Source of the DNA: Bacteroidales bacterium
GTDB lineage: Bacteria > Bacteroidota > Bacteroidia > Bacteroidales > GCA-2748055
Assembly (NCBI GenBank): GCA_029210585.1
Contig: JARGFP010000027.1
Coordinates: 1 to 50,235 of the forward strand
DNA: 50,235 bases
Direction: 5' to 3'
The notes below the pieces were generated by a model. It made no database searches. It was not told the origin of the DNA and saw only the letters and a list, made by a program, of their open reading frames with translations. Below, one piece after another: positions 16,965 through 26,234 of the stretch. Within the stretch, counting starts at the first letter, position 1. Each line of letters begins with the position of its first letter. The translations under genes and the position numbers were made by a program.

Positions 16965-17708
16965 CTACCTGTTCCATATTTCCCAGGCTTCTTCGGCCTG
17001 GTAGACCAGCATCTGGTAGCCGTTCACGGCACTGGCACCACGGTTGCGGCCTTCCTGCATGAATTTGGTTACCACGGGATTATAGACCAGGTCGAACAAC
17101 AGGTGGTTGGTGGTCAGTGCATCGTAAGGAATATCCGGACAGGCATCGGTGTTGGGATGCATTCCGAGGGGTGTGGTGTTGACGATCAGTTCTGCTTTGC
17201 GCACCAGCTTATCGGTGAGGTCACTGTAAGCGATGGCTCCCTCCTTCCCAGAGCTGGAAACGCGGGTGACTTTTATATCCATATCCTCGAGCACGTACAC
17301 AACTGCTTTGGACGATCCGCCTGTTCCCAGGACCAGCGCTTCAGCGGGCATCTCAGTAAGGTTTTCCTCCAGCGATTTCCGGAAGCCAGATGTATCGGTA
17401 TTGTGTCCCACTTTCACCATCCTGCCGGTTTTCGTGCAGAGGCAGATGGTATTCACCGCACCGATATTGCGGGCATCCTCGCTGAGTACATCCAGGAAAG
17501 GGATGATCGCCTCCTTGTGGGGGATGGTGACATTCAGTCCCATCAGTTCCGGGTCGCCCTTGTAAAGCGGTTCGAAGCCGTTGATATCTTCCAACGGGTA
17601 ATTTTCATATACCGCATCGTCGATGCCTTCCCTTTCAAATTTTTCCGTGAAGTATTTCTTTGAGAACGAGTGTCCCAGCGGAAATCCAATCAGTCCGTAT
17701 TTTCTCAT
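16965..17708 (-). CDS. aroE: Shikimate dehydrogenase
   Basis: The enzyme reduces 3-dehydroshikimate to shikimate with NADPH in the chorismate pathway. Substrate-binding motifs are seen as GHSFSKKYF near the N-terminus and NVTIPHKE with the catalytic Lys. The cofactor loop is GTGGSSKAV, and the conserved NTTPLGM and NGYQMLVYQAEEA follow. The frame is open to 17762, but the ATG at 17708 (MRKYGLIGFPLGHS) is the family start, giving 247 residues. It is the last gene of a leftward group with the DUF368, ComA-like and TPR genes, though 241 bases separate it from DUF368. Confidence 0.95.
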   Translation of the reverse strand: MRKYGLIGFPLGHSFSKKYFTEKFEREGIDDAVYENYPLEDINGFEPLYKGDPELMGLNVTIPHKEAIIPFLDVLSEDARNIGAVNTICLCTKTGRMVKVGHNTDTSGFRKSLEENLTEMPAEALVLGTGGSSKAVVYVLEDMDIKVTRVSSSGKEGAIAYSDLTDKLVRKAELIVNTTPLGMHPNTDACPDIPYDALTTNHLLFDLVYNPVVTKFMQEGRNRGASAVNGYQMLVYQAEEAWEIWNR

Positions 17709-17949
17709 TAAAGCGTTATTAGGCAGTTGCGTGTGTAAATAGTTGCATTCAATAAGTGGCAACGCAGAACCAGGTGCAACGGGCCCGGCAGCATTGCTGA
17801 CAACATTTGAAATTATGGGTTCACTTGTCTTGATGGACAGTTACTAAATAAGCAATCTTTTGCGAAGAAAACAAATCATCCACCCGGCTTAAGGCAGTAA
17901 CTTTCTTATAACGAGCAGTTCACAGACGAGAACCTGGACTATCCTTTCT

Positions 17950-18882
17950 TCAAGCCTCCTCTTTCTTTTTAAACAGCAATTCAAAAATGAGGATCAGGGC
18001 CACCCCGGCGATCATCATCAGAATTGCCGGAAACAGCTGGTCAGCAGGATTCCCGGCAGCCGGCAACACGTTTTTTTCCACCAGGGGCTTTATCACGCCA
18101 TCAATCACCACCGTTTCCACGGTCTCTTTCCAGGGCCAGATCTTGTTCAGCGACCCGATCATGAATCCCGCCAAAACAGCAACTGTAACATCGTGGTATT
18201 TCGTGAACAGCCAGGAGAGCAACCTGGAGAGACTGAGCAGCCCGATTACCGCGCCACCACCCAGTAACAGGAGCGATCCGATCTCCACCTCGTTCACAGC
18301 ATTCAGTGCAAACGCATATTTGCCCAGCAGCAGCAGGATGAAACTCCCGGAAATACCGGGCAGGATCATGGCACAACTGGCCAGGATGCCTGCGAGCACA
18401 ATGAACCATGCTGCATCCGTTGTTTCTGCCGGCGTAACGCTGGTAATGTAGAATGCAGCGCCAATTCCGACAACAAGAGCCACGACCTTGCCATAGTTCC
18501 AGTCCCTGATCCTCCTTGCCACCACCCAGGATGAGACCAGGATCAGGCCAAAGAAAAAGGACCAGATGAGTACCGGCTGGGTTTCGAGCAGGTGCTCCAG
18601 CAGCCTGGCCAGGGATACAACAGCGATAAAGATCCCGGCGAAGACCGACAGCAGAAAATTCCCGTTGATATGTTTCCAAAAAGCGCCCCACCTTCCTTTA
18701 AAAAAGAGCTGTACAGCCCCGATATCGATGGATTTGATGGAATGGATCATCTCTTCATAGATCCCGGTGATAAATGCGATGGTCCCGCCGGATACCCCGG
18801 GTACCACATCAGCGGCGCCCATCCCTATCCCCTTGATGAGGACCACGAAGTGATCTTTCAGTGTTCGTTTGTTTACAGACAT
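17950..18882 (-). CDS. DUF368 family membrane protein (PopT-type polyprenyl-phosphate transporter)
   Basis: The 310-residue protein has about eight membrane helices and the family signature GAADVVPGVSGGTIAFITGIYEE near the N-terminus, repeated in the middle as ILPGISGSFILLLLGKY. The two related PGxSG motifs suggest an internal inverted repeat. DUF368 proteins have been shown in other bacteria to translocate undecaprenyl phosphate back across the inner membrane so that the lipid carrier can be reused for wall and glycan synthesis. That role is assigned here by family only. It is in a leftward group with a TPR protein, a ComA homologue and aroE. Confidence 0.9.
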   Translation of the reverse strand: MSVNKRTLKDHFVVLIKGIGMGAADVVPGVSGGTIAFITGIYEEMIHSIKSIDIGAVQLFFKGRWGAFWKHINGNFLLSVFAGIFIAVVSLARLLEHLLETQPVLIWSFFFGLILVSSWVVARRIRDWNYGKVVALVVGIGAAFYITSVTPAETTDAAWFIVLAGILASCAMILPGISGSFILLLLGKYAFALNAVNEVEIGSLLLLGGGAVIGLLSLSRLLSWLFTKYHDVTVAVLAGFMIGSLNKIWPWKETVETVVIDGVIKPLVEKNVLPAAGNPADQLFPAILMMIAGVALILIFELLFKKKEEA

Positions 18883-19016
18883 TTTTTTTCAATATGAACT
18901 TCGGGCTTCCGGCCGGACCCGGTGATCAACCGGAAGATACTGACGTTACTATGGTTGTTGGTTTCTTTCTTTGCACTATCAGGAGCCCGATACGCTAATG
19001 ATATCGTAAACTTCTC

Positions 19017-19799
19017 CTACAGTCTCTTGTCCTGGTATTCTTCAGGAAGATAATCAAAGAAGGTATCGCCGCGCATGCCCAACCTCAGGGCCTCCATGGC
19101 CACCACTTCGTTGGGTGCGATATTGCCCAGGTTCACGTTTGCCCCAACCATCTGGATGAACATCATCTGCTGGGCCTTGACCGGTGCTTCCCATAACACA
19201 TCATCAACGGAGATCTCTTTCATAATGTCATCGATCAGCTCCCGGTTGGCCGATCCGTCGGCGTTATAGATGCCAATGGTTCCGGATTCCCGTGCCTCGG
19301 CAATCACCTTCCATGCGCCGGCATCCAGTTCTGCCTTCATATGCAGTACCCAGTCTGCATTGGGGATCACCAAACCCTTGACCTTGGTTCCGACTTCAGA
19401 CAGTACCTTTTTATTTTTCGCAAACCGTTCGATCATTTTCACCTTTTCTTCCGGATCAATCTTCATGGAGCCATCAGAGACTTCGACCGTGCGGATATCG
19501 AATTTGTCGGTAAAACGTTCATAGTCATCCAGCAGGTTGCGGACCGCGAACATTTCAAACAGGGTTCCGCCAAAGTATGGGTCCAGGCCGGCTTCCCTGT
19601 ACAATTTAATTTTCTGACCCAGTTCTTTGGTAATCAGGGCGGTTCCGAACCCAAACTTTACGAGATCGGTGAATTCGGCGCTGGAATTGCAAAAATTCTC
19701 TGCTTCCTGCAGGCTCAGTCCCTTATCCATCATCATGGTAAGTCCTGATTCCCTGGGCTTTCTGGCACGCTCAGGGATGAATGGAATCTCAAAATTCAT
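19017..19799 (-). CDS. Phosphosulfolactate synthase homologue (ComA family)
   Basis: The 260-residue protein is a TIM-barrel of the ComA family. It shows the family's characteristic order of motifs: KPRESGLTMMMDKGL near residue 15, DLVKFGFGTALI near 45, DPYFGGTLFEMF near 75 and FDIRTVEVSDGSMKI near 100. The archaeal enzyme adds sulfite to phosphoenolpyruvate to make (R)-phosphosulfolactate, the first step of coenzyme M synthesis; Bacillus homologues make sulfolactate. Homologues in Bacteroidota have no assigned pathway. No comB, comC or other sulfonate genes are seen here. It starts nine bases after the TPR gene and is surely cotranscribed with it. Confidence 0.82.
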   Translation of the reverse strand: MNFEIPFIPERARKPRESGLTMMMDKGLSLQEAENFCNSSAEFTDLVKFGFGTALITKELGQKIKLYREAGLDPYFGGTLFEMFAVRNLLDDYERFTDKFDIRTVEVSDGSMKIDPEEKVKMIERFAKNKKVLSEVGTKVKGLVIPNADWVLHMKAELDAGAWKVIAEARESGTIGIYNADGSANRELIDDIMKEISVDDVLWEAPVKAQQMMFIQMVGANVNLGNIAPNEVVAMEALRLGMRGDTFFDYLPEEYQDKRL

Positions 19800-19808
19800 A
19801 ACAGTAAT

Positions 19809-21218
19809 TTATTTGGTATATTTTTCAATGATTTCCCGGATGGCTTTGTCCCACTTACTTTCGGTATAGGCACGTCTGAATTCGCGTGCCATTCCCGGAT
19901 CCTTGCGCAATGCAATCTCCAGGAACTTCAGTCCCGGTTTCTTGTTGCCGAGTTTGAAATGGCATTCGGCTATTCTGAGGGCCAGTTTTTTATCGTCGGG
20001 GAACCTGGTGATGGCTACCCGCAGCCATGTCAGCGCCTCTTTCAGTTCACCCATACTCATCAGCAGTCCGCTGAAGGCATTCCATGCTTCCAGGTCGGTG
20101 GGATCGATCCGGACCACCTGCCGGAAGCATTTGATCGCCTCTTCCTGTTTTCCGGCTTCTTCATACACATATCCGAGGTTGATCCAGTAATCGGTATTCT
20201 GACCGTCAAATTCCAGGGCCTTCAACAGGTATATGGTGGCTTCGTCATACTTGTTCATCTGGTAGTTGACCATGCCGGCACCGAACCATGCTTCTGCATC
20301 GGTATTGTCAAGCTCGATCACCCGTTTATAGATTTCCAGCGCCTTTTTGAACCGTCCGGTCTGCTCGTAGCAATCGGCCAAAAAATTAAGTGCCTGGCTG
20401 TTTTCCGGCTCGATTTCCAGGAATTCCAGAATGGTTTCAATCGCACTGTAAAAATCAGCCATACCACCATAGGTATTGGCCTTGTTAAAATATGCCGAAG
20501 CGTAATCGGGATTCAGCGCAATGGAATAGTCGTAGGCAGCAATGGCTTTTAAAGGCTGGTCCAGCTTGTGGTAGGCCACGCCAAGGTTGTACCATACATT
20601 CTCTGAGAACGGGTCCAGGTCGAGGTACGCCTGGTAATATTCTATGCTCTTGTTAAAATTATCGAGCCGCTCGTTGAAATACCCGAGATCGTAGATTACG
20701 GAAAGATATTCAGGGCTGATTTCATATGCCTGCTCCAGGTATTTGATTGCATGCCTGTACTGGCGGGCATTCTCGAATGCGATAGCAATATTCAGCAATG
20801 CTTCGAAATGATCTTCGGTGGAGATGGAAAGTCCCTTATCGAAATTTTTTTCTGCCTCATGGATCTTGCCTGTAACACAGAGTGCCGTTCCCTTCAGGTA
20901 ATAGAACTCGGCATTGGAATGTTCCCAGGTAGGGATCTGTTCCAGCATATCGAGTGCCTGCCGGCCCATCCCCTGCTCCAGGTAGATGTGCACCACCTTG
21001 TACATGATCTCGACCGAGGCCGGATGCTGCAATTTGCCGAGTTCGGCAGCTTCGGCAGCATTTTCGTATTCAAATTCGTCCAGGTAATAGTCGATGATCT
21101 GTTCGAATTCCTCGACATCGAAGAATGTGGAACCCTCGCTGTTCTTCATCTTCTCATACTTCCGGAGAAGCACCATGAACTCTTCGTTCTCAAAGATCTG
21201 CTCGTTTTTCTCACTCAT
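19809..21218 (-). CDS. Tetratricopeptide repeat protein
   Basis: The 469-residue protein consists of about twelve 34-residue TPR units from about residue 45 to the end, with repeats such as AEAWFGAGMVNYQMNKYDEA and DYWINLGYVYEEAGKQEEAI. No signal peptide or membrane segment is seen, so it is probably a cytoplasmic scaffold. It precedes the phosphosulfolactate synthase homologue with a nine-base gap. TPR genes next to DUF368 and aroE are a familiar arrangement in this phylum, but the binding partner is unknown. A TATCTTTG -7 box lies about 25 bases upstream of its start. Confidence 0.88.
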   Translation of the reverse strand: MSEKNEQIFENEEFMVLLRKYEKMKNSEGSTFFDVEEFEQIIDYYLDEFEYENAAEAAELGKLQHPASVEIMYKVVHIYLEQGMGRQALDMLEQIPTWEHSNAEFYYLKGTALCVTGKIHEAEKNFDKGLSISTEDHFEALLNIAIAFENARQYRHAIKYLEQAYEISPEYLSVIYDLGYFNERLDNFNKSIEYYQAYLDLDPFSENVWYNLGVAYHKLDQPLKAIAAYDYSIALNPDYASAYFNKANTYGGMADFYSAIETILEFLEIEPENSQALNFLADCYEQTGRFKKALEIYKRVIELDNTDAEAWFGAGMVNYQMNKYDEATIYLLKALEFDGQNTDYWINLGYVYEEAGKQEEAIKCFRQVVRIDPTDLEAWNAFSGLLMSMGELKEALTWLRVAITRFPDDKKLALRIAECHFKLGNKKPGLKFLEIALRKDPGMAREFRRAYTESKWDKAIREIIEKYTK

Positions 21219-21240
21219 CTATCAACAGCATTTGCGTTTG

Positions 21241-21248
21241 CAAAGATA
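21241..21248 (-). promoter_or_regulatory. Putative -7 box for the TPR-comA group
   Basis: The minus strand reads TATCTTTG, a match to TAnnTTTG, 22 bases upstream of the TPR gene start codon. The -33 position has no TTTG. Confidence 0.5.
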
Positions 21249-21477
21249 AAAATAAAGCATGGAAATACGTGGAGCAGTCTCTTTTTTCGCTCCGTATGAT
21301 CAAAATTAGCTGAATAGCGGTGCTGTACAAGCAAGAGGCGATGAAATTTTCAGAAAGAAATAAACAATTGCCTTACCTGGGAAGCTTCCTGAACACACCA
21401 CTTCAGCATATTGGAATGAAGTGGAATCCAGGCGTAGACAGCAGGGAAACCAAACGTGGTCCATGGGGAAGACGGGT

Positions 21478-22290
21478 TCAGCGGTTCAGCACATCGAGGT
21501 AAAAGCCGATGCGGATCTCCAGCCGGTTGTAGACATCCTTGTAGGTCCGGGGAAAGGACTGCCATTCATTCTCTTCGGTATAGTTGATCTGCATGTAGCG
21601 ATAGAGCAAGCTGACATCCCATGCGAAACTTTCCCGCGTGCGGATCTTCAGTCCCATGCCGACCGCCCCGGTGAAACCACCACTGTAAGTGAAGTCAGTT
21701 TCGTAATATTCCCGGTGCGTTTTTGATGGAATCGCGTACCCGCCACGGGCAATGAGCACCGGCATTACATCGCTGTTGCGCAGGGCATACTGCACATCCA
21801 GCATTACCGGGATGTGGTTGATATTCAAAAATTCAAGTCCTGCCAGGAATCCACCATATAACCCGGTGCCGGAGAAATACCCGAAGGAGGTCTGCATGCT
21901 GAATGGTGCGATATAGTCGCTGCTCTGGGAGCCGGCCAGGAACCCAATGGTGGTCATGTTCACAAAACCGGGATCAAAGCCCGGCGCCTGTGTTTCGTAT
22001 TGATATGTTTCCTGTCCGGAACTCCTGTCCGGCTGCGAGTAAGTCGCCACCCCACCCCGGGCAGTGGCGGGACTGTCGGTTTTCAATATCTCTTTTACAT
22101 CCGACATGGCATATACCCATGTGTTCCCGGCCAGGTCGTTAATCGTGACATTGCCTTCGGGCTGAATGCTTACAATATTTCCCCTGATGGTCGTACCGTT
22201 TTTGAGTATTACCTGGTCGGTTGTCTGGCCGATGGCTGGCGCAATGACCAATGCGGTCACGACAAAGGATAGCAAAATTCTTTTCAACAT
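21478..22290 (-). CDS. Exported outer-membrane beta-barrel-like protein
   Basis: The 270-residue protein has a signal peptide (MLKRILLSFVVTALVIAPAIGQ), then a short beta domain (LKNGTTIRGNIVSIQPEGNV, then NDLAGNTWVYAMSDVKEI) of the kind found in small exported proteins of this phylum. The rest alternates in a way typical of small eight-stranded barrels, with many glycines and aromatic residues and an end (LEIRIGFYLDVLNR) that lacks a terminal Phe. I infer an outer-membrane location. Ligand and function are unknown. The gene diverges from the LVIVD-repeat lipoprotein across a region with three hairpins. Confidence 0.7.
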   Translation of the reverse strand: MLKRILLSFVVTALVIAPAIGQTTDQVILKNGTTIRGNIVSIQPEGNVTINDLAGNTWVYAMSDVKEILKTDSPATARGGVATYSQPDRSSGQETYQYETQAPGFDPGFVNMTTIGFLAGSQSSDYIAPFSMQTSFGYFSGTGLYGGFLAGLEFLNINHIPVMLDVQYALRNSDVMPVLIARGGYAIPSKTHREYYETDFTYSGGFTGAVGMGLKIRTRESFAWDVSLLYRYMQINYTEENEWQSFPRTYKDVYNRLEIRIGFYLDVLNR

Positions 22291-22339
22291 GTGATTGGGT
22301 TTAAGTGGTTTTCAGGTAAGATGAAAACAAATGCCGCAT

Positions 22340-22418
22340 GGTTGCGTCACCACGCAACCTGCAGGCGGTTTCCTGCATCTATAGACTACAATGCCCCGGG
22401 AGAGGCCGGGTTGCATTG
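22340..22418. promoter_or_regulatory. Three consecutive perfect hairpins in a divergent intergenic region
   Basis: Hairpin 1 is GGTTGCGT/ACGCAACC with a CACC loop (22340-22359). Hairpin 2 is TGCAGG/CCTGCA with a six-base loop (22360-22377) and abuts hairpin 1. Hairpin 3 has CAATGC/GCATTG outside and CCCGG/CCGGG inside (22389-22418). They end 33 bases before the lipoprotein start codon. They may form a structured 5' leader for that gene or operators for either divergent gene. Confidence 0.55.
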
Positions 22419-22451
22419 TACAAAGATCACACAACCTAAAAAACCGAACAG

Positions 22452-23744
22452 ATGAGACGCATTGTAACCTTACCCGTATGGATCCTGGCTGTCACCTTAA
22501 TGCTTGCTTCCTGCGAAGACAAGCGGTACCAGACCTACACGGCGAATGTTCCCGAATATTTGTCATACGAGGACCTCAGGAAGACTGTTGCCCCGGAGAG
22601 CCCGAAGGAGATTACCCGTCCGGGGAAGATATACTTCAAGGACCAGTATATTTTTATCAACGAATTCATGGAAGGTGTTCATGTGGTGGACATCTCAGAT
22701 CCCTCCGACCCACAGATCATTTCCTATATCCCGGTGCCCGGAAACGTCGATATGGCCATCAAGGATGATATTCTGTACCTCGACAGTTACACCGACCTGG
22801 TGCTGATCGACATATCTGATCCCGAAGCGCCCGTGGAGCAAAGCCGGATCGGGGATATACTGGAATATACACTCCCCCCCTATGACACTGATTACCCGCT
22901 TGCCCGCATTGATAAAGAGAAAGGCGTGGTTACCGGGTGGGAAGTGAAGGAACATACAGAGGAAATATACACCAATCCATATCCCGGGCCCATCTTCTGG
23001 GAATACAGTATGGATATGGCAATGAGCAGCAGCATGCCGCGAGGAGGCGGCGGTTCAGCTGCAGGTTCCACTTATGGCGTCGGGGGATCCATGGCACGGT
23101 TCCTGACCTACGATGATTATCTATACATGCTGCAATCCACCTACCAGTTGAAGGTTGCGGATATCAGCAGTCCGGATACCGTGGAGATCACCTATGATAA
23201 ATATGTAGGCTGGGGACTGGAAACGATGTTTATCTATGAAGGATTCATGTACCTGGGGGCGCAGGAAGGCATGTACATTCTGAGTCTCCAGGATCCCGAC
23301 AGTCCGTTTACCACCGCCATTTACAGGCACATCACCAGCTGTGATCCTGTGGTAGTGAGTGGTAACCTGGCGTATGTTACACTGCGTTCAGGAAATATGT
23401 GCGGGGGCACAGCCGATCTGCTGGAAGTGATCGATATTTCTGACAAATACGCCCCGGAGCTCATTGCCTCCTACGGGATGGATGAGCCCTATGGCCTGGG
23501 TATCTCCGGTCACACCCTGTTTATCTGCCAGGGAAACAATGGAATGGTGGTATATGATGCTACCAATCCGTATGCGATCACAGACAATAAAGTAGCGGAG
23601 TTCAACAATATAAAAGCAACGGATGTCATTCCATTCAACGACATCCTGTTTACGATTGGTGATGGTGGGTTTCTTATTTACGATTATTCCGATCCCGGCA
23701 ATATCATACAGATCGGAACCATTCCTGTGGATAGCGGGGATTAA
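22452..23744 (+). CDS. LVIVD-repeat beta-propeller lipoprotein
   Basis: The 430-residue protein begins with a lipoprotein signal (MRRIVTLPVWILAVTLMLASC, the lipobox Cys at residue 21). The rest carries LVIVD-type repeats such as VHVVDISDPSDPQIISYIPV, DLVLIDISDPEAPVEQSRI and LEVIDISDKYAPELIASY, which fold as a beta-propeller. A Gly/Ser-rich insert (MPRGGGGSAAGSTYGVGGS) lies near residue 200. The protein is expected on the cell surface or periplasmic face of the outer membrane, where such proteins may take part in adhesion or binding. No enzyme motif is seen. A strong terminator follows, so it is a single-gene unit. Confidence 0.85.
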   Translation: MRRIVTLPVWILAVTLMLASCEDKRYQTYTANVPEYLSYEDLRKTVAPESPKEITRPGKIYFKDQYIFINEFMEGVHVVDISDPSDPQIISYIPVPGNVDMAIKDDILYLDSYTDLVLIDISDPEAPVEQSRIGDILEYTLPPYDTDYPLARIDKEKGVVTGWEVKEHTEEIYTNPYPGPIFWEYSMDMAMSSSMPRGGGGSAAGSTYGVGGSMARFLTYDDYLYMLQSTYQLKVADISSPDTVEITYDKYVGWGLETMFIYEGFMYLGAQEGMYILSLQDPDSPFTTAIYRHITSCDPVVVSGNLAYVTLRSGNMCGGTADLLEVIDISDKYAPELIASYGMDEPYGLGISGHTLFICQGNNGMVVYDATNPYAITDNKVAEFNNIKATDVIPFNDILFTIGDGGFLIYDYSDPGNIIQIGTIPVDSGD

Positions 23745-23768
23745 CTACTACTGACTACTACTATCCGA

Positions 23769-23802
23769 GGGTCCCGGGAGTTTCTTCCGGGACCCGTTTT
23801 TT
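23769..23802 (+). terminator. Intrinsic terminator after the LVIVD lipoprotein gene
   Basis: A nine-base perfect stem GGGTCCCGG/CCGGGACCC (23769-23777 and 23787-23795) with a nine-base loop is followed by G and six T. It lies 24 bases after the lipoprotein stop codon and before the ffh promoter region. Confidence 0.9.
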
Positions 23803-23827
23803 ATTTCCGCATTCCGCTTATTTTCTA

Positions 23828-23835
23828 TACTTTTG
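23828..23835 (+). promoter_or_regulatory. Putative -7 box for ffh
   Basis: TACTTTTG matches TAnnTTTG and lies 20 bases upstream of the ffh start codon. No clear TTTG is seen at -33. Confidence 0.5.
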
Positions 23836-23855
23836 TGGCTGAAAATTGAGAAGCT

Positions 23856-25190
23856 ATGTTTGAAAGTTTATCAGATAGATTAGAGCAGTCGTTCAGGATA
23901 CTGAAGGGACAGGGCCGGATCACCGAGGTGAATGTTGCCGAGACCCTGAAAGATGTGCGCCGTGCGTTGCTTGATGCGGATGTGAATTTCAAGATCGCGA
24001 AACAGTTCACCGACGAAGTGAAGGAGGAGGCACTGGGTCAGAAGATTCTTACCTCGGTGAAGCCCAACCAGATGATGGTGAAGATCGTGCACGACCGGCT
24101 GGCAGAGCTGATGGGTTCGGAAAGCGCGGAGATTGAAACCAACGGGAGTCCGAACGTGATCCTCATTGCAGGTCTCCAGGGGTCGGGTAAAACCACCTTC
24201 TCGGCAAAACTGGCCCATTACCTGAAAACGAAAAAAGGACGCACTCCCATGCTGGTGGCGGGTGACGTGTACCGTCCTGCTGCCATCGAGCAGTTGAAAA
24301 TTCTGGGTGAGCAGACCGGCGTTGAAGTATATACGGAAGAAGACAATAAAAATCCCGTGAAGATCGCGAAGGAAGCGATCAAATCGGCAAGGAACTCGGG
24401 AAAAAATACCGTGATCATCGATACCGCGGGCCGGCTTGCCGTGGACGAGGAGATGATGAAGGAGATCAAGGCGATCAAGGATGCGGTGAACCCGCATGAG
24501 ATCCTGTTCGTGGTGGACTCCATGACAGGTCAGGACGCAGTGAATACGGCCAAGGAGTTCAACGACAGGCTGGATTTCGACGGCGTGGTCCTCACCAAGC
24601 TCGATGGCGATACCCGCGGCGGTGCAGCCCTCTCCATCAAATCGGTGGTGAACAAACCGATTAAGTTTATCGGTACAGGTGAAAAGATGGATGCCCTGGA
24701 TGTGTTCCATCCCAGCAGGATGGCCGACAGGATCCTGGGAATGGGTGATATCGTTTCGCTTGTGGAGAAGGCACAGGAGCAGTATGATGTGGATGAGGCG
24801 CGAAAACTTCAGAAAAAACTGGCCAAAAACACATTTGATTTCAACGATTTCATGTCGCAGATCCAGCAGATCAAGAAGATGGGTAACGTGAAGGACCTGA
24901 TGTCGATGGTGCCGGGCATGGGAAAGGCCATGAAGAACCTGGACCTTGATGACGATGCGTTCAAGGGAATCGAGGCGATCATCAATTCCATGACCCCGGA
25001 GGAGCGTTCCGAACCCAAACTGCTGAATGGAAGCAGGCGGGCACGTATCGCCAACGGAAGCGGCACCTCGGTGGCCGAGATCAACAGGCTGGTGAAGCAG
25101 TTTGGTGAGACCAGGAAAATGATGCGCATGATGAGTTCAGGCAAGGGAAAGGCCATGGGACGTGCTATGCAGAATATGTCCAGGAAGTAA
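23856..25190 (+). CDS. ffh: Signal recognition particle GTPase Ffh (SRP54)
   Basis: The 444-residue GTPase recognises signal sequences emerging from the ribosome and docks with FtsY at the membrane. The N domain spans about residues 1-90. The G domain shows GLQGSGKTTFSAKLAHYL, DTAGRLAVDEEMM and TKLDGDTRGGAALS. The methionine-rich M domain (about 300-444) includes GMGKAM and SRRARIANGSGTSVAEIN, the SRP RNA-binding helix region. Length is normal. It is followed 98 bases later by folD in the same direction. The SRP RNA gene is not in the window. Confidence 0.97.
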   Translation: MFESLSDRLEQSFRILKGQGRITEVNVAETLKDVRRALLDADVNFKIAKQFTDEVKEEALGQKILTSVKPNQMMVKIVHDRLAELMGSESAEIETNGSPNVILIAGLQGSGKTTFSAKLAHYLKTKKGRTPMLVAGDVYRPAAIEQLKILGEQTGVEVYTEEDNKNPVKIAKEAIKSARNSGKNTVIIDTAGRLAVDEEMMKEIKAIKDAVNPHEILFVVDSMTGQDAVNTAKEFNDRLDFDGVVLTKLDGDTRGGAALSIKSVVNKPIKFIGTGEKMDALDVFHPSRMADRILGMGDIVSLVEKAQEQYDVDEARKLQKKLAKNTFDFNDFMSQIQQIKKMGNVKDLMSMVPGMGKAMKNLDLDDDAFKGIEAIINSMTPEERSEPKLLNGSRRARIANGSGTSVAEINRLVKQFGETRKMMRMMSSGKGKAMGRAMQNMSRK

Positions 25191-25288
25191 CCCGGGAAGT
25201 ACACCTGGAATGAGTCAGGGAAAAGAGAAACGCAACACTGCGCACAGACCGGAAGCCATTCAGACCAAAACCCCTTCAATAATAAGAT

Positions 25289-26155
25289 ATGCAGCTAATA
25301 GACGGAAAATCCACAGCACAGGCGATCAAGGAAGAGATCGCAGCGGAAGTATCCACCCTGGTCGGCCAGGGCAAAAAGCGCCCGCATCTTGCCGCGGTCC
25401 TCGTAGGACATGATGGCGGAAGCGAGACCTATGTAGCTTACAAGATCAAGGACTGCGAGCAGGTAGGCTTCAAATCCTCGCTGGTCCGCTATGAAGATGA
25501 TGTTACGGAAGAAGAGCTCCTGGACCGTATCGCGGCACTCAATGCCGACAGCGACCTGGATGGTTTTATCGTTCAGCTTCCCCTGCCGGCACATATTTCC
25601 GAGCAGAAGATCATCGAAGCGATCGATCCTGCGAAAGATGTGGATGGTTTTCATCCCGTGAATGTAGGCAAAACCGTGATCGGACTGCCCTCCTTTGTAA
25701 GCGCGACACCCTACGGGATCGTGGAGCTGATCAAACGCTACAGCATTGAGACTTCAGGTAAAAACTGTGTGATCGTGGGCCGCAGCAACATCGTGGGGCG
25801 CCCCCTGAGCGTGCTGATGTCGCAGAAAGCAATCAATGCCACTGTCACCGTGGCGCACAGCCGCACGAAGAACCTAAAGGAAGTGTGTGCCTCGGCCGAC
25901 ATACTGATCGCTGCACTCGGGTTTCCGGAATTCATCAAAGAAGATATGGTAAAAGAGGGCGCCGTGGTCATCGATGTGGGCACCACCCGCGTGGAGAGCA
26001 GCGAAACAAAGAGCGGGTTCCGGCTGAAGGGTGATGTGGACTTCGAAAAAGTGGCCCCGAAATGTTCCTTTATCACCCCAGTTCCCGGCGGTGTTGGTCC
26101 GATGACACGCGTATCGCTGTTGCTGAATACGCTGAAAGCAGCAAAAAACAGGTAG
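25289..26155 (+). CDS. folD: Bifunctional methylenetetrahydrofolate dehydrogenase/cyclohydrolase
   Basis: The 288-residue FolD interconverts 5,10-methylene-, methenyl- and 10-formyl-tetrahydrofolate, using NADP. The catalytic Lys lies in [47 protein letters not shown] (cofactor site) and [15 protein letters not shown] are all present and in the usual order. The length is standard for the cytoplasmic enzyme. It follows ffh, and a 42-bp direct repeat pair separates it from convergent argS. Confidence 0.97.
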   Translation: MQLIDGKSTAQAIKEEIAAEVSTLVGQGKKRPHLAAVLVGHDGGSETYVAYKIKDCEQVGFKSSLVRYEDDVTEEELLDRIAALNADSDLDGFIVQLPLPAHISEQKIIEAIDPAKDVDGFHPVNVGKTVIGLPSFVSATPYGIVELIKRYSIETSGKNCVIVGRSNIVGRPLSVLMSQKAINATVTVAHSRTKNLKEVCASADILIAALGFPEFIKEDMVKEGAVVIDVGTTRVESSETKSGFRLKGDVDFEKVAPKCSFITPVPGGVGPMTRVSLLLNTLKAAKNR

Positions 26156-26234
26156 TACGGCATTTCCTCCGTAACTCATTTTCTTCCTAACAGTTCGGTA
26201 CTTATACAACAACAGTGATTGTAAGTCTGTACTG

